Assembly: GCF_009712225.1 (NCBI RefSeq)
Contig: NZ_WASP01000017.1
Span: forward strand, 112,410 to 176,409
Direction: 5' to 3'
DNA length: 64,000 nucleotides
Source of the DNA: Desulfovibrio sp.
GTDB taxonomy: Bacteria > Desulfobacterota > Desulfovibrionia > Desulfovibrionales > Desulfovibrionaceae
A program made the translations under genes and the position numbers. The first letter of the stretch is position 1, and each line of letters starts with the position of its first letter. Below, in pieces: positions 44,011 through 53,874 of this stretch. A model generated the notes under the pieces. That model made no database searches. It was not told the DNA's origin and worked only from the letters and a program-made list of their open reading frames with translations.

Positions 44011-44186
44011 AGACACTCCTGATTGCCGGATTTGCCGGGTTGGATGCCGCTCTGGCAGGATGACGTGGCGGCAGGCAACCCACTAAATACCGAAAACCCC
44101 GTACCCTCGCAAGCAAACATGCACAATTGAGCGCCCGCACAGTGGCACTGCTGACACATTTGCCTCTTTGCGCTATGCTTGAAGAC

Positions 44187-46694
44187 ATGAGCAATCAACT
44201 ATCGGTCAGAAGGGCCTTTGTGGCCTCCGGGCAGGTGCAGGGCGTGGGTTTTCGCCCATTTGTCTACCGTCTCGCGGCAGAGGGCGGCCTCACCGGTACG
44301 GTAGGCAATACTTCTGAGGGCGTGCGCATGGAGCTGCAAGGGCCGGATGAAGAAGTGCGGCGTTTCGGGTTGCGCCTGCGCGCAGAACTGCCCCCCCTGG
44401 CACGACTGACCGGCGTGGTGGAACACGACCTGCCCACGGTTGAAGGCGAAATAGATTTCCGCATTGTCTCCAGTTCTGGCGAGGCAGGCCACAGTGTGCT
44501 GGTAAGCCCCGATATGAGCGTATGCGCCGACTGCCTGGCCGACATGCACGAGCCTGCCAACCCGCGCCACAAGTACGCCTTTACCAACTGCACCAACTGC
44601 GGCCCGCGCTACACCATTACGCGGTCCATTCCCTACGACCGCGCGGTTACTTCCATGAGCTGCTTTCCGCTCTGCCCGCAGTGCGCTGCAGAATACGCCA
44701 ATCCCGCAGACAGGCGCTTTCACGCCCAACCCGTGGCCTGCCCGGTGTGTGGCCCGCGCCTGTGGTTTGTGAACGCGGCGGCGGCCCGCGAAGGAACTAC
44801 GGCCCCTACAGCTGAAAACATGCACGATGCGCTCGAAAAGGCCGTGCAAACCCTGCTTGAAGGAAAAGTATTGGCGCTCAAGGGTCTGGGTGGCTTTCAG
44901 CTGGCCTGCGACGCGCGCAATGCCCAAAGCCTGCAGGAACTGCGGCAGCGCAAAACCCGCCCACACAAGCCGCTGGCCCTCATGGTGGGCGACCTTGCTA
45001 CGGCCCGCGCCCTGTGCGCCCTCACCCCGGAACACGAGGCCCTGCTGCAAAGCCCGGAGAAGCCTGTTGTTCTCTGCCCTCGCCACCAACCAGAGGCTGC
45101 GGCTGGCAGCCCCGGGTGGCTGCCGCCAGAGGTGGCCCCGGATACGGGCAAGGTGGGCATCATGCTGCCCTACACCCCCCTGCATGCCGTACTTTTTGAC
45201 CGGCTGGCCGAGCTTGCTCCCTTGCCGCCGGTGCTTGTCATGACTTCGGCCAATGCCGGGGGCGAACCCATCTGCCTCGGCAACCGCGAGGCCCTCAACC
45301 GGCTTGAGCATCTGGCAGACGCATGGCTTTTGCACGACCGCGACATTCTGGTGCGCGTGGACGACAGTGTGGTGACCCTGCAACCGCGCCTGCCCGCTGC
45401 CGGGGCAGAAGAGTCAGGTACGGCAGCTGCGCCCGGCCCCGCTAGCGCGAACCTGCTTTCAGAACCACTGTTTTACCGGCGCGCGCGCGGCTATGTGCCC
45501 CGCCCGGTGTTTCTGCCGCAAGCGGAAGAAAACTGCCCCTGCGTGCTGGGAACCGGGGCGGAACTCAAGGCCACCATCTGTCTGACGCGCGGTCGCGAAG
45601 CCTTTGCGGGCCAGCACATAGGCGACCTGGAAAATCCCGCCACCCTGGCTTTTTATGAAGAGGTGACAGCCCATCTCGAAAAACTGCTTGAGGTGCGCCC
45701 TGCGGCGCTGGTGTGCGACGCGCACCCCGATTTTCTTTCCACCCGCTATGCCGAAGCCCGCGCCCAGCGCGAGGGCATACCCCTGTGGCGTTTGCAGCAC
45801 CACGCGGCCCATGCTGCCGCCGTGCTGGCAGAAAACAGCCACTACGGCCCAGCGCTGGCCCTCTGCCTTGACGGCACGGGACTAGGGGACGACGGTACGG
45901 TCTGGGGCGGCGAACTGCTGTTTATGGAGCTGGAAGAACCGCGCTGGCGACGGCTGGGACGGCTGGCGCCCTTTGCCTTGCCGGGCGGCGACGCGGCTGT
46001 GCGGCAGCCCTGGCGCATCGCGCAGGCCCTGCACGCGCTCTGCGAGCAGGCTGGCATGACAATGCCGTCGCTGCATCCCTGGCAGCCCGAGCAGGCGCAG
46101 GCCTCTGCCGCAGTGGCGGAGATGCTGCGCCGCAATATCAACTGCCCTGCCACCTCCAGTTGCGGGCGGCTCTTTGACGCAGTGGCTGCCCAGCTGGGTT
46201 TGTGCCTCAGCACCAGCTACGAGGGGCAGGCGGCCATACGGCTGGAGGATGCCGCCAACAGGGCGGCTGACTCCGTCAGGGCTGCGCTGGAAGGCACCGC
46301 AAGCGACGATGTCGTGGCCCAGTTGATCTGGCCGGTGGGCATTGCCAGAAGGCAGGGATTGCTCGAGATGGACAGCGCGGGCCTGTTTGCCCAGGTGGTG
46401 CAGGCTCAGGCGCAGGGCATGGACACAACTGAAGCGGCCGCGCGTTTTCATCTGAGCCTTGCGCGTGCTCTGGCAACCATGGCAGGCCGGGCCGCCCGCA
46501 AACTGGGCGTCAGCTCGGTGGGGCTGAGCGGCGGCGTGCTGCAAAACGCCACACTGGCACGCCTGCTGCCGCTGGCATTGACCGAGCAGGGGCTCACCGC
46601 CCTGACCCATCACGAACTGCCCCCCGGAGACGGCGGGCTTTCGCTGGGGCAGGCCGTGTGGGGCCGCCGCATGCTGGCTGCGGGCAAGGACTGA
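44187..46694 (+). CDS. hypF: Carbamoyltransferase HypF, [NiFe] hydrogenase maturation
   Basis: HypF makes a thiocarboxamide on HypE from carbamoyl phosphate, the source of the CN ligands of [NiFe] hydrogenases. The 835-residue protein has all four parts: an acylphosphatase domain (GQVQGVGFRPFVYRL near 15-29); two CxxC-x18-CxxC zinc fingers (~113-190); a YrdC-like domain (LKGLGGFQLACDA, RKTRPHKPLALM); and a Kae1-like carbamoyltransferase domain (HHAAHAAAVLAE, SGGVLQNATLARLL). The ATG at 44187 has a weak Shine-Dalgarno; 44175 is an alternative. No other hyp gene is in the window, so HypA-E must be elsewhere. Confidence 0.96.
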   Translation: MSNQLSVRRAFVASGQVQGVGFRPFVYRLAAEGGLTGTVGNTSEGVRMELQGPDEEVRRFGLRLRAELPPLARLTGVVEHDLPTVEGEIDFRIVSSSGEAGHSVLVSPDMSVCADCLADMHEPANPRHKYAFTNCTNCGPRYTITRSIPYDRAVTSMSCFPLCPQCAAEYANPADRRFHAQPVACPVCGPRLWFVNAAAAREGTTAPTAENMHDALEKAVQTLLEGKVLALKGLGGFQLACDARNAQSLQELRQRKTRPHKPLALMVGDLATARALCALTPEHEALLQSPEKPVVLCPRHQPEAAAGSPGWLPPEVAPDTGKVGIMLPYTPLHAVLFDRLAELAPLPPVLVMTSANAGGEPICLGNREALNRLEHLADAWLLHDRDILVRVDDSVVTLQPRLPAAGAEESGTAAAPGPASANLLSEPLFYRRARGYVPRPVFLPQAEENCPCVLGTGAELKATICLTRGREAFAGQHIGDLENPATLAFYEEVTAHLEKLLEVRPAALVCDAHPDFLSTRYAEARAQREGIPLWRLQHHAAHAAAVLAENSHYGPALALCLDGTGLGDDGTVWGGELLFMELEEPRWRRLGRLAPFALPGGDAAVRQPWRIAQALHALCEQAGMTMPSLHPWQPEQAQASAAVAEMLRRNINCPATSSCGRLFDAVAAQLGLCLSTSYEGQAAIRLEDAANRAADSVRAALEGTASDDVVAQLIWPVGIARRQGLLEMDSAGLFAQVVQAQAQGMDTTEAAARFHLSLARALATMAGRAARKLGVSSVGLSGGVLQNATLARLLPLALTEQGLTALTHHELPPGDGGLSLGQAVWGRRMLAAGKD

Positions 46695-46747
46695 TGAAAA
46701 AAGAATTATACCGTGCTGTTAAAACGAGCACTTGCCGCAACCAGGTA

Positions 46748-46792
46748 AAATGTAAAAGGGCCGTGGTTTTACCCCACGGCCCTTTTACATTT
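46748..46792. terminator. Very strong bidirectional terminator
   Basis: A 19-bp perfect stem (46748-46766 with 46774-46792) has a 7-base loop. It serves hypF and the convergent methyltransferase gene, whose stop codon begins at the next base. Confidence 0.95.
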
Positions 46793-48196
46793 CTATTTGA
46801 AGCTGGCCACTACCCTGCCCTGCTTGAGCACCACGCGCCCCAGCGGCAGATCGTGCCACCACAGGGCGGCATCGCGCCCGGCAAGGCCGGTCTGACGGCT
46901 CTGCCCGCTCAGCAGGGCCGTTATGTCGGCCACGTCTTCCAGCACAAAGCTGGAAGCTGCGGTCGCAACATCTGTGCCCTTTTGCGGCATGAGCACGCGC
47001 AGGCGCGGCGCGGGGTCAAGCAGGCCACCGCCAAGCTTGCCAAGCAGAGCCCCCTGCCAGACGCAACCGGCAGGAATAAGCGCCCTGGCGTGGGGCGGCA
47101 CAAAACGCACGTGGTCGCCGTAGAGTACGGCCTGACCAGGCGGCAGCAGTGCGGGATCGCAGGTTGAACAGGCAAGACTTTCCAGCGGCAGCGGACTGCC
47201 CACGGGTCGCTCCTGCCGCGCCTGTGCGTTGCCCCGGTTGCGTCCGCCGGTTTTGCCTGCGCGCGGGGCTGGCCGCAAGTCATTCCGCTGGATGCTAAAG
47301 GGATCGGCAGTGGCATCCGCCCCCGCGCCTTCATTCATAAGGGTAGCATCCATAAAAATATCTGTTGGATCCGGCTGACCGGGTTTGCGCAGCAGTGCCA
47401 CATAAAAACCCTGTGCCTGCGAGCGCACACCGTCTACGCGCAGCGTACCTTCGCCGCCGGGCAGTTCTTCCCACGCAAAACCGGCAAAAGGCTCAAGGTG
47501 CACCCGTTCGAGCCCCAGTTCCTCTTCGGCAAAGCGCACCTGCGCTTCGTTCTCGTCCACATTGGTCGTGCAGGTGGAATATACCAGCCTGCCACCCGGG
47601 CGCAGCAATGAGGCAGCGTGGCGCAGCAGGCGTCTTTGCAGCCCCGTGAGACTGTCGAGCTTGTCGCCCTGCCAGAGCTTGAGCACCTGCGGGTGTTTTT
47701 CTGCCGTACCCCAGCCGGAACACGGAGGATCGAGCAGAATATTGTCCCACGAGCCGGGGCGCAGGGGCAGGGCATCGCCGCTGTACGAGCAGGTGCCCGC
47801 CTGTATGAGGTTGAGCTGGTGCAGGTTGGCCCGCAACGTTCCAAGCCGGGTGGGCGAAGGTTCATTGCCGAGCACAAAGCCCGTAGGCCCCACAAGCTGG
47901 GCCAGAAAACCCGTTTTGCTGCCGGGGCTGGCGCACATGTCGAGCGCTGCGCTGCCCGGCGCGGGGGCCAGGGCAAGCGGGGGCAGCATGGACGAGCGGT
48001 CCTGAATATAGATGTAGCCAAAAAATGCCGCCAGCGAACCACCAAGGGGACGGGGCTCGGCAAGCAGACGGCGGCAGTAGGGCGAAAATGGCTCTGGCTC
48101 AAATTCATAGCCTTGAGCGCGCAACAGGGCCTCCACGCCGGAAACCTGCTCTGGCGCACACACAAGGCGAAAAGAACGCGAAAGAATCTTGGGCAT
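46793..48196 (-). CDS. RsmB/RsmF-type rRNA (cytosine-5) methyltransferase
   Basis: The 467-residue protein is a NOL1/NOP2/Sun-family RNA m5C methyltransferase. It has the SAM-binding LDMCASPGSKTGFLAQL, the LDPPCSGWGT motif with the release cysteine, and VYSTCTTNVDENEAQV with the nucleophilic cysteine. A C-terminal ~110-residue extension, with a PUA-like tail (ALIPAGCVWQGALLGKL), resembles RsmF, which modifies C1407 of 16S rRNA; RsmB instead has an N-terminal NusB-like domain, absent here. The start at 48196 was chosen by family alignment, as a longer frame adds basic residues without a ribosome-binding site. Confidence 0.88.
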   Translation of the reverse strand: MPKILSRSFRLVCAPEQVSGVEALLRAQGYEFEPEPFSPYCRRLLAEPRPLGGSLAAFFGYIYIQDRSSMLPPLALAPAPGSAALDMCASPGSKTGFLAQLVGPTGFVLGNEPSPTRLGTLRANLHQLNLIQAGTCSYSGDALPLRPGSWDNILLDPPCSGWGTAEKHPQVLKLWQGDKLDSLTGLQRRLLRHAASLLRPGGRLVYSTCTTNVDENEAQVRFAEEELGLERVHLEPFAGFAWEELPGGEGTLRVDGVRSQAQGFYVALLRKPGQPDPTDIFMDATLMNEGAGADATADPFSIQRNDLRPAPRAGKTGGRNRGNAQARQERPVGSPLPLESLACSTCDPALLPPGQAVLYGDHVRFVPPHARALIPAGCVWQGALLGKLGGGLLDPAPRLRVLMPQKGTDVATAASSFVLEDVADITALLSGQSRQTGLAGRDAALWWHDLPLGRVVLKQGRVVASFK

Positions 48197-48419
48197 GGGC
48201 GCATAATATGGACAGTGCGTCGATCCCGCAAGGAATTTATGCTCAATGCCGCCCCCGGCAACGCTTTTGCGTATTGCGTGGCGCGACAAGTGTGCGTATA
48301 GTGCGCGGGTGCGGGCGTGCCGGATAACGATTTTTGTCCGCGTGTTCCGGCTGGCCGCCACAACGGCCCAAGTGGCCGTACTTTACCGGGTATTTGCGTG
48401 AATACTCAAGGAGAATGGA

Positions 48420-50099
48420 ATGAAATTCGCCATGCGACTGACTTTCTCGGTCTGCCTGCTGCTCGTGGCCGTTGCCGCAAGCGCCGTCAGCGCCGCAGCA
48501 AAAAGCGCTGTGGTATTGCCGTTTACGGTCAATGCCCCCCAGAGCTATGCCTATCTTTCCAAGGCCATACCGGCCACCATCCAGGGGCGTCTTGACCGGC
48601 CCGGCATACTCGAAGCCCGCGCCGGACAGGGCAAGGCCACAAGCCAGGCTGAAGCCCAGCAGGCTCTCCGTTCCGCTGGCGCAGACAATGCGATCTGGGG
48701 TTCTGTGAGCGTCATGGGCAACGACTGCACCGTGACCATCAATAGCGTGGACAAAGCTGGCAAGACCTGGAGCAAAACTGCCCAGAGCCCGGTAAGCGAA
48801 CTAACCACCAACGTGCAGAACCTTACCTCGTCGCTGAGCCAGGAAGTGTTCGGCATCTCCGGCGCAATGCGCAGCCCCGGCTCCACCGCTTCCGGTGCGC
48901 AGCGCGGCGCCACCGCCAACGGCGATATCGTCACCAACGAGACCGGCCAGCAGCAGGTGTACCTGAACCCGCAGTTCCGCTATCAGGGTGCTGGCGCTGA
49001 AGACGGTTCGCGTTTGCGTACCCAGCGATTGCCCTACAACATGGTCGACATGGCTGTGGGCGACTTTAACGGCGACGGCAAGAACGAAATCGCCATCCTG
49101 AGCGACCACGACCTGCGCATCTACTCCTGGCCCGCCAACGGCCAGCTCAAGCTGCTTGCAGAAACCGTGGTTTCGCGTTCCAACAACAACTTCTCCATGC
49201 GGGCCATCGACCTCAACCGCGATCGCTGCATGTCGCTTGTGGTTGCAACCACCGAAGAATCGAGCAACCGCCCCTACTCCTTCATTTACAGCTTCAAGGG
49301 CAACAAGCTCACCACCGTGGCCGAGCGCATCCCCTACTTCATGAGCGTCATGCGCGTGCCGCCGACCTATGCCCCCACTCTTGTGGGCCAGGCGTGGGAC
49401 TCGCTTAAGCTCTTTGCCCCCGGCGTGCGTATCATGACCAAGCAGGACGGCAAGTACACCATGGGTACGCGCCTTGACCTGCCCACCGGTGCTACCGTGT
49501 TCAACTGCGTGTGGCTGCCTGCCGGCAAAAATGGCAAGGGCGAACAGCTTGTGATGCTGACAGAAGACGAGCGCATCAAGCTCTTCCAGGGCCACGGCAA
49601 CACCCTGGTGCACACCACCATGGAACGCTACTCTGGCTCCGCTACCGGCATGGACCACTACAAGGGCATGCCCGGCCTCGGCGTCGACAAAAACTACCAG
49701 CTGCCCGGCAAGTACTACGCCGCCATGCGCCTTATCGCCGCCGATATCGGCAACACCGGCGAATACACCCTGCTGGTCAACAAGCCCATTTCTACGGCTG
49801 CCCAGTTCTTTGACCGCTACCGCTTCTTCCCCCAGGGTGAAATCCACGCCCTGTACTGGGACGGCGTGGGCCTTGGCCTCAAGTGGAAGACCCGCCGCAT
49901 CCGTGGCTCTGTTGCCGAAATTGACCTTGGCGACGTGAACAACGACGGCGTTCTTGATCTGGTCGTGGGCCTCAATACCTCGCCCGACCTTGGCATTGGC
50001 AGCCGCCAGTGCATGATCACCGCCTATCCTCTGGACGTTGCCGCCACCAACCCCAACGTGCCCGCAGACCTGAGCGACTTTGAAATAAGCCCCAACTAA
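48420..50099 (+). CDS. Exported FG-GAP/VCBS repeat protein
   Basis: The 559-residue protein has a signal peptide (to ~26) and an N-terminal domain like those assembling TolB/CsgG-type subunits (KSAVVLPFTVNAPQSYAYLSKAI). A beta-propeller-like region with FG-GAP repeats follows; two calcium-binding loops are clear, DFNGDGKNEIAI (~213) and DVNNDGVLDLVVG (~505). It probably resides in the periplasm or on the surface and may bind partners or ligands. No lipobox or sorting tail is seen. A terminator follows directly, so it is monocistronic. Confidence 0.8.
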   Translation: MKFAMRLTFSVCLLLVAVAASAVSAAAKSAVVLPFTVNAPQSYAYLSKAIPATIQGRLDRPGILEARAGQGKATSQAEAQQALRSAGADNAIWGSVSVMGNDCTVTINSVDKAGKTWSKTAQSPVSELTTNVQNLTSSLSQEVFGISGAMRSPGSTASGAQRGATANGDIVTNETGQQQVYLNPQFRYQGAGAEDGSRLRTQRLPYNMVDMAVGDFNGDGKNEIAILSDHDLRIYSWPANGQLKLLAETVVSRSNNNFSMRAIDLNRDRCMSLVVATTEESSNRPYSFIYSFKGNKLTTVAERIPYFMSVMRVPPTYAPTLVGQAWDSLKLFAPGVRIMTKQDGKYTMGTRLDLPTGATVFNCVWLPAGKNGKGEQLVMLTEDERIKLFQGHGNTLVHTTMERYSGSATGMDHYKGMPGLGVDKNYQLPGKYYAAMRLIAADIGNTGEYTLLVNKPISTAAQFFDRYRFFPQGEIHALYWDGVGLGLKWKTRRIRGSVAEIDLGDVNNDGVLDLVVGLNTSPDLGIGSRQCMITAYPLDVAATNPNVPADLSDFEISPN

Positions 50100-50106
50100 G
50101 GGTATG

Positions 50107-50138
50107 ACGGCCCCTCGCCAGCGCGGGGGGCCGTTTTT
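50107..50138 (+). terminator. Intrinsic terminator after the FG-GAP gene
   Basis: ACGGCCCC (50107-50114) pairs with GGGGCCGT (50127-50134), followed by T5. Confidence 0.9.
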
Positions 50139-50210
50139 ATCTGCGGCACATGATGCCGTAGCGATTTGACTGTCGGCCCTGCCGCAGATCAGGCAATAGC
50201 CAACCATTGG

Positions 50211-50243
50211 AGCGGCAAAACCCATCAGGGTTTTGCCGCTTTA
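50211..50243 (+). terminator. Second hairpin, in the purD leader
   Basis: AGCGGCAAAACCC (50211-50223) pairs perfectly with GGGTTTTGCCGCT (50228-50240) around ATCA, followed by TTTATAA. It ends 45 bases before purD, leaving little room for a promoter downstream. Confidence 0.6.
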
Positions 50244-50285
50244 TAACCCGGATTACCGCAACGGAAAAAGTTTCTGGAGTAAAGC

Positions 50286-51572
50286 ATGCGCATCCTTGTG
50301 ATCGGCTCTGGCGGCCGCGAACACGCCCTGGTCTGGAAGATTCTGCAAAGCCCTGAAGTCAGCGCCATTTTTGTGGCGCCCGGCAACGGCGGCACGAGCA
50401 GCGAAGGGGCCGTGAATGTGCCCATTGCCGTGGACGACCTGGACGGCCTGCTGGCCTTTGCCCGCAAGGAGCATATTGACCTGGTGATTCCAGGACCGGA
50501 GCTGCCCCTGACCTTGGGCGTGGTTGACCGCATGCGCGAGGCGGGCATCCCCAGCTTTGGGCCGGATGAATACGGTGCCCGGCTCGAAGGCAGCAAAGCC
50601 TTTGCCAAGGAAATAATGAACCGCGCCAATGTGCCCACCGCCCATTGCGCTGTTTTCAGCGATGCGCAGGCCGCGCGCGACCACATCAACAAGGTTGGCG
50701 CGCCGCTGGTTATCAAAGCCGACGGACTGGCTGCGGGCAAGGGCGTTATCATCGCTCAGACAGTGCAGGAAGCCCTTGAAGCAATTGACGAAATCATGAC
50801 AGAGCGCGCCTTTGGCGATGCTGGCAATCTGGTGGTGGTTGAAGAATGTCTGGTTGGCGAAGAGGCCTCTTTCCTCTGCGTGTGCGACGGCACCCGCGCC
50901 GTGCCCCTGCCCTCTGCCCAGGACCACAAGCGCGTTTTTGACAATGACGAAGGTCCCAACACCGGCGGCATGGGCGCATACAGCCCCGCCCCCGTGCTGC
51001 CCGACAGCATGCTGGAAGAAATGGCCGACCTTACTGTGCGGCCCATCCTGCGTGAGCTGGCAAAGGACGGCCACCCCTTTGTGGGCGTGCTGTACGCAGG
51101 CCTGATGATGACCGCAGACGGCCCCAAGGTGCTGGAATACAACGTGCGCTTTGGCGACCCCGAATGCCAGCCCCTGCTCATGCGCCTCGACGGCGACCTG
51201 CCCGCCATCATGATGGATGCCGTGCGCGGCAAACTTGACCCCGCAAGTCTTGGCCAGACAAAACAGACCGCTCTAGGCGTGGTAATAACGGCCAAGGGCT
51301 ACCCCGGCTCGTACGCCAAGGGCCTGCCCATTGAGGGCATCGAAGATGCGGACAGCCTGCCCGGCGTCAAGGTTTTCCACAGCGGCACCGCCATCAAGGA
51401 CGGCGCGCTGGTTTCCAACGGTGGGCGTGTGCTGTGCGTCACCGCTCTGGGCGACAGCCTTGCTGCTGCCCAAAAGGCCGCCTACGCTGGCGTGGCCAGG
51501 GTTCGCATGCAGGACGGTTTTAACCGTACTGATATTGGCGAAAAGGGCATCCGCCGTCTGACCGGAAAGTAA
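50286..51572 (+). CDS. purD: Phosphoribosylamine-glycine ligase
   Basis: PurD (GAR synthetase) joins glycine to phosphoribosylamine with ATP, the second step of purine synthesis. The 428-residue ATP-grasp protein begins with the GSGGREHAL signature, has PGPELPL in the first domain, a Gly-rich loop KADGLAAGKGV, and the ATP-grasp metal site NVRFGDPECQ, with a C-terminal barrel domain. Length and motifs are normal. The ATG follows GGAG. It lies 57 bases before purE, with no terminator between, so the two form an operon. Confidence 0.97.
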   Translation: MRILVIGSGGREHALVWKILQSPEVSAIFVAPGNGGTSSEGAVNVPIAVDDLDGLLAFARKEHIDLVIPGPELPLTLGVVDRMREAGIPSFGPDEYGARLEGSKAFAKEIMNRANVPTAHCAVFSDAQAARDHINKVGAPLVIKADGLAAGKGVIIAQTVQEALEAIDEIMTERAFGDAGNLVVVEECLVGEEASFLCVCDGTRAVPLPSAQDHKRVFDNDEGPNTGGMGAYSPAPVLPDSMLEEMADLTVRPILRELAKDGHPFVGVLYAGLMMTADGPKVLEYNVRFGDPECQPLLMRLDGDLPAIMMDAVRGKLDPASLGQTKQTALGVVITAKGYPGSYAKGLPIEGIEDADSLPGVKVFHSGTAIKDGALVSNGGRVLCVTALGDSLAAAQKAAYAGVARVRMQDGFNRTDIGEKGIRRLTGK

Positions 51573-51629
51573 CCCACCGCATTTCAAGCATATCTGGCGC
51601 ATTGCGCCGCACGACAGGAAGGTAGCACC

Positions 51630-52127
51630 ATGCCGCAAGTGGTCATTTTGATGGGTTCAAAGTCTGATGAAGAAAAGGTCAGCCCCTGCGTTGACGTTCT
51701 TAAAAGCCTGGGCGTGAGCTGCTTCATTACCGTGAGCTCTGCCCACCGCACGCCCGAGCGCACCGAAGAACTGGTGCGCCGTTACGAGGCCGAAGGCACG
51801 CGCGTGTTTATCTGCGCCGCCGGTATGGCCGCGCACCTGGCTGGGGCGGTTGCCGCCCGCACCACGCGCCCAGTCATTGGCATTCCTGTCTCCAGCGCCG
51901 CCCTGTGCGGCATGGATGCACTTTTTGCCACCGTGCAGATGCCTCCCGGATTCCCGGTTGCCACGGTTGCCACCGACAAGGCCGGTGCCCGCAACGCTGC
52001 ATGGCTGGCCGCCCAGATTCTAGCCGTCTCCGACCCCGCCCTCAACGAGCGTATTGCTCAGGCCCGTGCCAAGATGCGCGAGGAAGTGGAAAAAGCCGGC
52101 GAAGAAATCAGCAACAAATACGCATAG
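51630..52127 (+). CDS. purE: N5-carboxyaminoimidazole ribonucleotide mutase
   Basis: This 165-residue class I PurE converts N5-CAIR to CAIR in purine synthesis. It shows GSKSDEEK near the N terminus, the SAHRTPER active-site motif, [24 protein letters not shown], and [12 protein letters not shown]. Class I enzymes need PurK, which is not in this window. The start follows GGAAGG. The C-terminal 25 residues are a charged helix. A long terminator follows at 52237. Confidence 0.96.
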   Translation: MPQVVILMGSKSDEEKVSPCVDVLKSLGVSCFITVSSAHRTPERTEELVRRYEAEGTRVFICAAGMAAHLAGAVAARTTRPVIGIPVSSAALCGMDALFATVQMPPGFPVATVATDKAGARNAAWLAAQILAVSDPALNERIAQARAKMREEVEKAGEEISNKYA

Positions 52128-52236
52128 TTTTATGCGCGCACATCGCTTCGCGCTGTAAACACCATACAGATGCAATAGCGGTTTGAATGCACAATGAATT
52201 ACTAATCTTCTGCATACAAGAACACTGCTACACGCC

Positions 52237-52275
52237 AAAGGCGACCGCAAGTCAGACTTGCAGTCGCCTTTTTGT
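52237..52275 (+). terminator. Intrinsic terminator after purE
   Basis: AAAGGCGAC (52237-52245) pairs with GTCGCCTTT (52263-52271), with an inner CAAGT/ACTTG helix and a T-tract. Confidence 0.92.
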
Positions 52276-52282
52276 TAATTTT

Positions 52283-52310
52283 TTGCATCAATAATTGCCA
52301 CTTTTAATAA
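52283..52310 (+). promoter_or_regulatory. Possible promoter of the Dcu carrier gene
   Basis: TTGCAT (52283-52288) and TAATAA (52305-52310) are 16 bases apart in an AT-rich stretch. The match is moderate and the leader would be ~135 bases. Confidence 0.3.
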
Positions 52311-52451
52311 AAATACTATTGGAAGTAAGCGAAAAATCTGTTTTCATCATGCAAACGGAAGCTTCAGAGGCAACTGGCCCCCTTGCACAGCGGCACCCCC
52401 GCCGCACGTTTACGCTGGTGGCCTCGGCAACCCAAACAGCAAGGAAAACAT

Positions 52452-53795
52452 ATGCTGACCCTGCAATTGTGCGTCATTCTGGGGTGCCTTCTTCTCGGCA
52501 CGCGATTCGGCGGCATGGGCCTGGGCCTTATCAGCGGCATTGGCCTGTTCATTCTGTGCTTTGTCTTCCATGTGCAGCCCGGCAAACCGCCCATCGACGT
52601 CATGCTGACCATTCTGGCGGTCATTGGCTGCGCCTCTACCCTGCAGACAGCTGGCGGCCTCGATGTGCTCATGCGCGCTGCAGAGCGCCTGCTGCGCAAA
52701 CATCCCGAACACATCACCCTACTTGCCCCCATCACCACCTGGGGTCTTACGGTCATGTGTGGCACGGGGCACGTGGCCTACACCATGTTTCCCATTATCT
52801 ATGACATTGCCATCAACAAGGGTATCCGGCCCGAACGTCCCATGGCCGTGGCCTCTGTCTCTGCCCAGATTGGCATATGCGCATCGCCAGTTTCCGTGGC
52901 GGTGGTTTCCATGGTTTCCATGCTGGCTCAAGGGCAGGGGGCTGGCCCGACCATCAGCATCATCACCCTGCTGGCCGTTTCCATTCCCGCCACCTTTGTG
53001 GGCGTGTTGTGCGCGGGTCTCTGGTCCATGCACCGAGGCAAGGATCTGGAAAATGACCCGGAATTTCAGGCAAAACTGACAGACCCGGAAACCAAGGCCT
53101 ACATCTACGGCGGCAGCAGCACCCTGATGGACAAGGTGTTTCCGCCCGAGGCTTATCGGGCAGTGATGTTTTTCTTTCTTGCCATTGCGGCGGTGGTCAT
53201 TCTTGGCGCATTCTCAGAACTGCGGCCCGACTTTGGGCCTGCTGGCAAGGCGCAGCCTCTCTCTATGAATATTGTCATCCAGATGGTTATGCTTATTGCT
53301 GGCGCGCTGATCCTCATGTTCTGCAAGGTCAAGCAGCAAGCCATTCCCAACAGCGCCGTATTCAAGGCGGGCATGGTGGCCATATTCTCCGTCTTTGGCG
53401 TTGCCTGGATGACAGACAGCTTTTTTCACGCCCACCTTCAGGTTATCAAGACCGACCTTGCTGCCGTGGTTATTGATTACCCCTGGACCTACGCCATTGT
53501 GCTGGTCATCGTGTCAAAGCTGGTCAACAGCCAGGCTGCGGCCCTTGCCGCCGTGGTTCCCCTTGGCCTGAGCCTTGGCCTGCCGCCCAAGGTGCTGCTG
53601 GCCTTTATGCCCATGTGCTACGGCTATTTTATTCTGCCCACCTACCCCAGCGATCTGGCCTGCATCAACTTTGACCGCTCAGGCACAACGCGCATCGGCA
53701 AGTTCATCATCAATCACAGCTTCATCATCCCCGGAGCCATTGGCATTATCTGCGGCACGCTCATGAGCTACATGCTGGTGAGCATCTTTCTGTAG
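52452..53795 (+). CDS. Anaerobic C4-dicarboxylate carrier (DcuA/DcuB family)
   Basis: This 447-residue carrier has about 11-12 membrane helices. DcuA/DcuB features include the N-terminal TRFGGMGLGLISGIGL, the paired-helix segment TVMCGTGHVAYTMFPII, SAQIGICASPVSVAVV, and the C-terminal PTYPSDLACINFDRSGTTRIGKF. Family members exchange fumarate, malate or aspartate for succinate in anaerobic metabolism. DcuA and DcuB are not separable here; no DcuS/DcuR pair is nearby. The ATG at 52452 follows AAGGA; an upstream extension has no support. Confidence 0.92.
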   Translation: MLTLQLCVILGCLLLGTRFGGMGLGLISGIGLFILCFVFHVQPGKPPIDVMLTILAVIGCASTLQTAGGLDVLMRAAERLLRKHPEHITLLAPITTWGLTVMCGTGHVAYTMFPIIYDIAINKGIRPERPMAVASVSAQIGICASPVSVAVVSMVSMLAQGQGAGPTISIITLLAVSIPATFVGVLCAGLWSMHRGKDLENDPEFQAKLTDPETKAYIYGGSSTLMDKVFPPEAYRAVMFFFLAIAAVVILGAFSELRPDFGPAGKAQPLSMNIVIQMVMLIAGALILMFCKVKQQAIPNSAVFKAGMVAIFSVFGVAWMTDSFFHAHLQVIKTDLAAVVIDYPWTYAIVLVIVSKLVNSQAAALAAVVPLGLSLGLPPKVLLAFMPMCYGYFILPTYPSDLACINFDRSGTTRIGKFIINHSFIIPGAIGIICGTLMSYMLVSIFL

Positions 53796-53843
53796 GTCTA
53801 CCCCCCCCCGACATGTCCGGGCAGCGCGCACAAGAGCAAACGT

Positions 53844-53874
53844 AAAAAGCCCCGCACAAGCGGGGCTTTTATTG
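53844..53874. terminator. Bidirectional intrinsic terminator
   Basis: AAAAGCCCCGC (53845-53855) pairs with GCGGGGCTTTT (53860-53870) around ACAA, between the Dcu gene and the convergent GGDEF gene. Confidence 0.92.

Larger units (their letters stand above)
52128..52451. other. Intergenic region purE to Dcu carrier
   Basis: This 324-base gap holds the purE terminator (52237-52275) and an AT-rich stretch with a possible promoter (52283-52310). No coding frame or known operator for fumarate or oxygen control was recognised. Confidence 0.5.
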
